A DNA stretch of 10,027 nucleotides from CAYQAJ01 sp964415245. Its GTDB lineage: Bacteria > Planctomycetota > Planctomycetia > Pirellulales > Pirellulaceae. Position 1 is the first letter of the stretch, and each line of letters starts with the position of its first letter. Positions 7,859 through 10,027 of this stretch are shown in pieces. The DNA lies in contig CAYQAJ010000189.1 in the NCBI GenBank assembly GCA_964415245.1, positions 1-10,027 of the forward strand. The letters run 5' to 3'. A program made the position numbers and the translations under genes. The notes under the pieces are model-generated. The model was not told where the DNA came from. It did not search any database and saw only the letters and a program-made list of their open reading frames with translations.

Positions 7859-7998
7859 TTGTTGTGCGCGGGTAGTTGTTGTGCGGGGGTAATTGTTGTG
7901 CGCGGGTCTCCCGACCCCGCACCGGTTTGATCGGCGTGGCGCGGTCGGGAGACCAGGCCACAACAAGAGGCACGGTCGGGAGACCGTGCCCTAACAAG
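7859..7998. repeat. Cluster of intergenic repeat units based on GGTCGGGAGACC
   Basis: The 12-mer GGTCGGGAGACC occurs at 7943-7954 and 7974-7985 and inverted at 7905-7916. The two forward copies are 31 bp apart and share a tail ending in AACAAG. On the minus strand the inverted copy continues into CGCGCACAACAA, the same tail type. Two further minus-strand tail-only copies make a 17-bp tandem array on the plus strand (7859-7875, 7876-7892, 7893-7909; each begins TTGTTGTGCG). The cluster fills most of the gap between the FHA and MinD/ParA genes and contains no coding signal. It resembles dispersed REP-type palindromic sequences. Confidence 0.7.
7969..7990. repeat. Perfect 9-bp-stem hairpin within the repeat cluster
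   Basis: GGCACGGTC (7969-7977) and GACCGTGCC (7982-7990) are exact reverse complements around the loop GGGA. There is no T-run after it, so an intrinsic terminator is unlikely. It ends 31 bp before the ATPase start codon and would lie in the 5' untranslated region of a transcript entering that gene from upstream. Confidence 0.6.
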
Positions 7999-8021
7999 GT
8001 TGTCGGTTCCGGGAGAAACTC

Positions 8022-8792
8022 GTGGCGAAGATCGTCTCCGTTCACTCCTTTCGCGGCGGAACTGGCAAATCGAACACCACCGCAAATCTGGCCGTGATGA
8101 TTGCCCGTCGCGGCAACCGCGTCGGCATCGTCGATACCGACATCCAGTCGCCGGGTATTCACGTCCTGTTCCAGTTCGACGTCGAACGGATGAAGTATGC
8201 CCTCAACGATTATCTATGGGGCAAGTGCAACATCGAGCAGGCGGCCTACGACCTCACGACGACCAGCATTGGTGCCGCCGACGAAAGCGCCGAACGCCCC
8301 CGACTGTTCTTGATCCCCGCCAGCATCCGCACGGGCGAAATTGGCCGGGTGCTCAAGGAGGGATACGACGTCGGCCTGTTGAACGACGGCTTCAAGCGGC
8401 TGATCCGCGAGCTGAAACTTGACTACCTGATGATCGACACGCACCCTGGCGTGAACGAGGAAACGCTGCTGTCGATCGTAGTGTCGGATATGCTGCTGTT
8501 GGTGCTGCGGCCCGACAGCCAGGATTTCCAGGGTACGTCGGTCACGCTAGAACTGGCACGGCGGCTGGAAGTGAACAACGCCTCGCTGATCGTGAACAAA
8601 ATCCCGCCCGGCATGGACCGCGCCGCGCTCAAAGAAAAGGTCGAATCGGCCTACGACGCCAAAGTCATCGCCATGCTGCCGCTGAACCACGAGATTGTGC
8701 GACTGGCGAGCTCCGGCATTTTTGTCAATCGATTCCCCGAACACCCCTTCACGCGCGAACTGCAGAACGTGGTAGACGCCATCACCGCATAG
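8022..8792 (+). CDS. MinD/ParA-family (SIMIBI) ATPase
   Basis: A 256-aa cytoplasmic P-loop ATPase of the MinD/ParA group, proteins that switch between monomer and ATP-bound dimer to position or activate partners. Visible motifs: Walker A FRGGTGKS (residues 10-17), switch I VDTDIQSPG (37-45, Asp38 and Asp40), Walker B YLMIDTHPG (135-143, Asp139) and the adenine-contacting VNK (191-193). Position 11, where MinD and ParA carry the signature lysine, is Arg. The C-terminus shows no clear MinD-type amphipathic membrane helix and there is no DNA-binding N-terminal domain, so neither cell-division MinD nor a plasmid ParA is the best guess. The start is GTG with GGGAGA (8011-8016) 5 nt upstream. The FHA gene is upstream and a glutaminase gene downstream in the same direction. 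The partner is unknown. Confidence 0.88.
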   Translation: MAKIVSVHSFRGGTGKSNTTANLAVMIARRGNRVGIVDTDIQSPGIHVLFQFDVERMKYALNDYLWGKCNIEQAAYDLTTTSIGAADESAERPRLFLIPASIRTGEIGRVLKEGYDVGLLNDGFKRLIRELKLDYLMIDTHPGVNEETLLSIVVSDMLLLVLRPDSQDFQGTSVTLELARRLEVNNASLIVNKIPPGMDRAALKEKVESAYDAKVIAMLPLNHEIVRLASSGIFVNRFPEHPFTRELQNVVDAITA

Positions 8793-8800
8793 CGCCGATC

Positions 8801-8879
8801 CAAAAACCGTCCAGAAAAGGGGACAGGCACATTTTGCTCCGCGGACTGCGCAAAGTGAGCCAGTCCCCGACGGTTTTTG
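8801..8879. repeat. Palindromic intergenic element, copy 1 (possible terminator)
   Basis: A 79-bp imperfect palindrome starting 8 bp after the ATPase stop. The outer arms CAAAAACCGTC (8801-8811) and GACGGTTTTTG (8869-8879) pair perfectly over 11 bp; inner segments pair partly, for example GGGGAC (8819-8824) with GTCCCC (8863-8868) after a 7-base bulge. It shares all but three of 59 core positions with the copy at the window end. The T-run on the outgoing arm could let it terminate transcription, but the stem is long and interrupted. Structure and position suggest a REP or MITE-like non-autonomous element; no transposase is nearby. Confidence 0.75.
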
Positions 8880-8907
8880 CATCGGCACCTAGCCGGACGC
8901 CCCCGAC

Positions 8908-9936
8908 ATGTCCGACGACTCGAAGTCTCATCTCGATGCGCTATTGACGCGGATGAAGTCCGCGGCGTCGCCGCTGCGCGACACGCTCCGCGAGTTGCAC
9001 GCCCAGTACAAGTCGCTCGACGAGGGGATCGTCGCCAGCTACATCCCCGAGCTCGCCAAAGCCGACCCCAACTGGTTCGGCATCTCGATCGTGACGGTCG
9101 ACGGGCAGTCGTTCGACGTGGGCGACTGCGAGCAGCGGTTCACCATGCAATCGGTCTCCAAGCCCTTCGTGTTCGGCCTGGCCCTCGAAGACCACGGTCG
9201 CGAACACGTGCTGTCGAAAATAGGCGTGCAGCCGATCGGCGAGGCGTTCAACTCCATCACGCTCGACCAGGCGTCGAACCGCCCCTTTAATCCCATGATC
9301 AATGCCGGGGCAATCGCCGCCGCCGACCTCATCAAGGGCCAGAACTTTCCCGAGCGCGTGGCGCGGATGCTCGACATGTTCCGCCGTTACTGTGGTCGTG
9401 AGGTGCACGTCAACAACTCGGTGTTCACGTCCGAGCGGGCGACCGGACATCGCAACCGGGCGATCGGACACTTGATGCTCAATTTCGGCATGGTGGGCGA
9501 GAAGCTCGACGAAACGCTCGAACTGTACTTCCAGCAGTGCAGCATCATGGTCACATGCCACGATCTGGCCGTCGTCGGGGCTACGCTGGCCAATGGTGGC
9601 GTGAACCCCATGACCGGCGAGCGTGCCCTCGACGCGCAGTATGTCAGAGACCTGCTCAGCGTGATGCACAACTGCGGCATGTACGACTACGCGGGCGAAT
9701 GGGCCTACCGCGTCGGCATTCCCGCCAAGAGCGGAGTCGGCGGGGGCATCGTTGCCGTCGTGCCCGGCAGCATCGGCATCGGCACGTATTCGCCGCGGTT
9801 GGACGCCAAGGGAAACAGCGTCCGCGGCATCAAAGTCTGCCAGGACTTGGCCGACCGTTTCGGCCTGCACATCTTCGACACGGGCAGCAGCCGCGACGAA
9901 CTCCTGCGGCAGCTCAAACCAGCCCGGCCGCTCTAG
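8908..9936 (+). CDS. glsA: Glutaminase (glutamine to glutamate and ammonia)
   Basis: Hydrolyses L-glutamine to L-glutamate and ammonia in the cytoplasm. The 342-aa protein is slightly longer than the E. coli enzymes (about 310), mainly through its N-terminus, and carries no added STAS or ankyrin domain. The serine-dependent active site is intact: QSVSK gives Ser82 and Lys85 (SxxK), NAGAI gives Asn132, the SERATGHRNRA block gives Glu176 and Asn183, and Tyr207, Tyr259 and the KSGVGGG loop (274-280) follow, all in the order known for the beta-lactamase-like glutaminase family. ATG at 8908 is the first start after an in-frame stop; no clear ribosome-binding site precedes it. It starts 115 bp after the ATPase stop, with a palindromic repeat in between that may separate it transcriptionally. 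Confidence 0.95.
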   Translation: MSDDSKSHLDALLTRMKSAASPLRDTLRELHAQYKSLDEGIVASYIPELAKADPNWFGISIVTVDGQSFDVGDCEQRFTMQSVSKPFVFGLALEDHGREHVLSKIGVQPIGEAFNSITLDQASNRPFNPMINAGAIAAADLIKGQNFPERVARMLDMFRRYCGREVHVNNSVFTSERATGHRNRAIGHLMLNFGMVGEKLDETLELYFQQCSIMVTCHDLAVVGATLANGGVNPMTGERALDAQYVRDLLSVMHNCGMYDYAGEWAYRVGIPAKSGVGGGIVAVVPGSIGIGTYSPRLDAKGNSVRGIKVCQDLADRFGLHIFDTGSSRDELLRQLKPARPL

Positions 9937-9941
9937 TGCCC

Positions 9942-10027
9942 GTTTCAAAACCGTCTCGGAGAAGGGGACAGGCACATTTTGCTCCGCAGACTGCGCAAAA
10001 CGAGCCAGTCCCCGACGGTTTTGAAAC
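9942..10027. repeat. Palindromic intergenic element, copy 2 (reaches window end)
   Basis: A second copy of the element at 8801-8879, starting 5 bp after the glutaminase stop. Outer arms GTTTCAAAACCGTC (9942-9955) and GACGGTTTTGAAAC (10014-10027) pair perfectly over 14 bp, and the stem may continue beyond the window. From GGGGAC at 9964 to the TTTT of the outgoing arm, only three of 59 positions differ from copy 1. The last five bases of each arm differ from copy 1 but remain complementary to each other. It may also end the glutaminase transcript. Confidence 0.75.

Noticed and set aside
7859..7909. Possible CRISPR array (three 17-bp repeats)
   Set aside because: The repeats are directly adjacent with no spacers, too short, and part of a wider intergenic repeat family; no cas genes are present.
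8941..9975. Long minus-strand frame opposite the glutaminase gene
   Set aside because: Antisense to an enzyme with a fully intact active site; the translation has no family features and is explained by codon bias.

Overview
The window looks like a GC-rich chromosomal segment from a member of the Planctomycetota, probably Pirellulales-like. Three things suggest this: a secreted c-type cytochrome whose N-terminus matches the heme module of planctomycete DUF1592-type proteins; a broken piece of the ECF sigma-factor family (TIGR02999 type) that is abundant in that phylum; and short palindromic repeats between genes. The taxonomic call is inference from recognised sequence patterns, with no database search behind it.

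Layout. (1) 1-349, minus strand: the N-terminal 116 codons of an exported c-type cytochrome, cut by the window edge. (2) 350-963: about 600 bases with no intact gene. It holds a candidate promoter for the cytochrome gene, an 11-bp direct repeat bracketing about 130 bp, and a degraded ECF sigma-factor fragment on the minus strand (695-796). (3) 964-7104, plus strand: a compact three-gene operon in the order outer-membrane factor (lipoprotein), periplasmic adaptor (lipoprotein), RND inner-membrane pump. These should form one tripartite efflux machine; the pump keeps the AcrB-like Asp-Asp and Lys proton-relay residues. (4) 7328-9936, plus strand: a small FHA-domain protein, a MinD/ParA-family ATPase and a glutaminase, all co-directional but separated by intergenic stretches of about 115-180 bp that carry repeats.

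The repeats are the most unusual part. Between the FHA and MinD genes lies a cluster of units built on GGTCGGGAGACC in both orientations. Two near-identical palindromic elements of about 80 bp sit directly behind the stop codons of the ATPase gene (8801-8879) and the glutaminase gene (9942-10027). Their cores are almost identical, but their outer arms differ in sequence while remaining perfectly self-complementary, which points to a constraint on hairpin formation.

No complete new biological system is evident. The efflux operon and glutaminase are ordinary members of known families. The FHA/MinD/glutaminase neighbourhood and the repeat families are what merit a second look.
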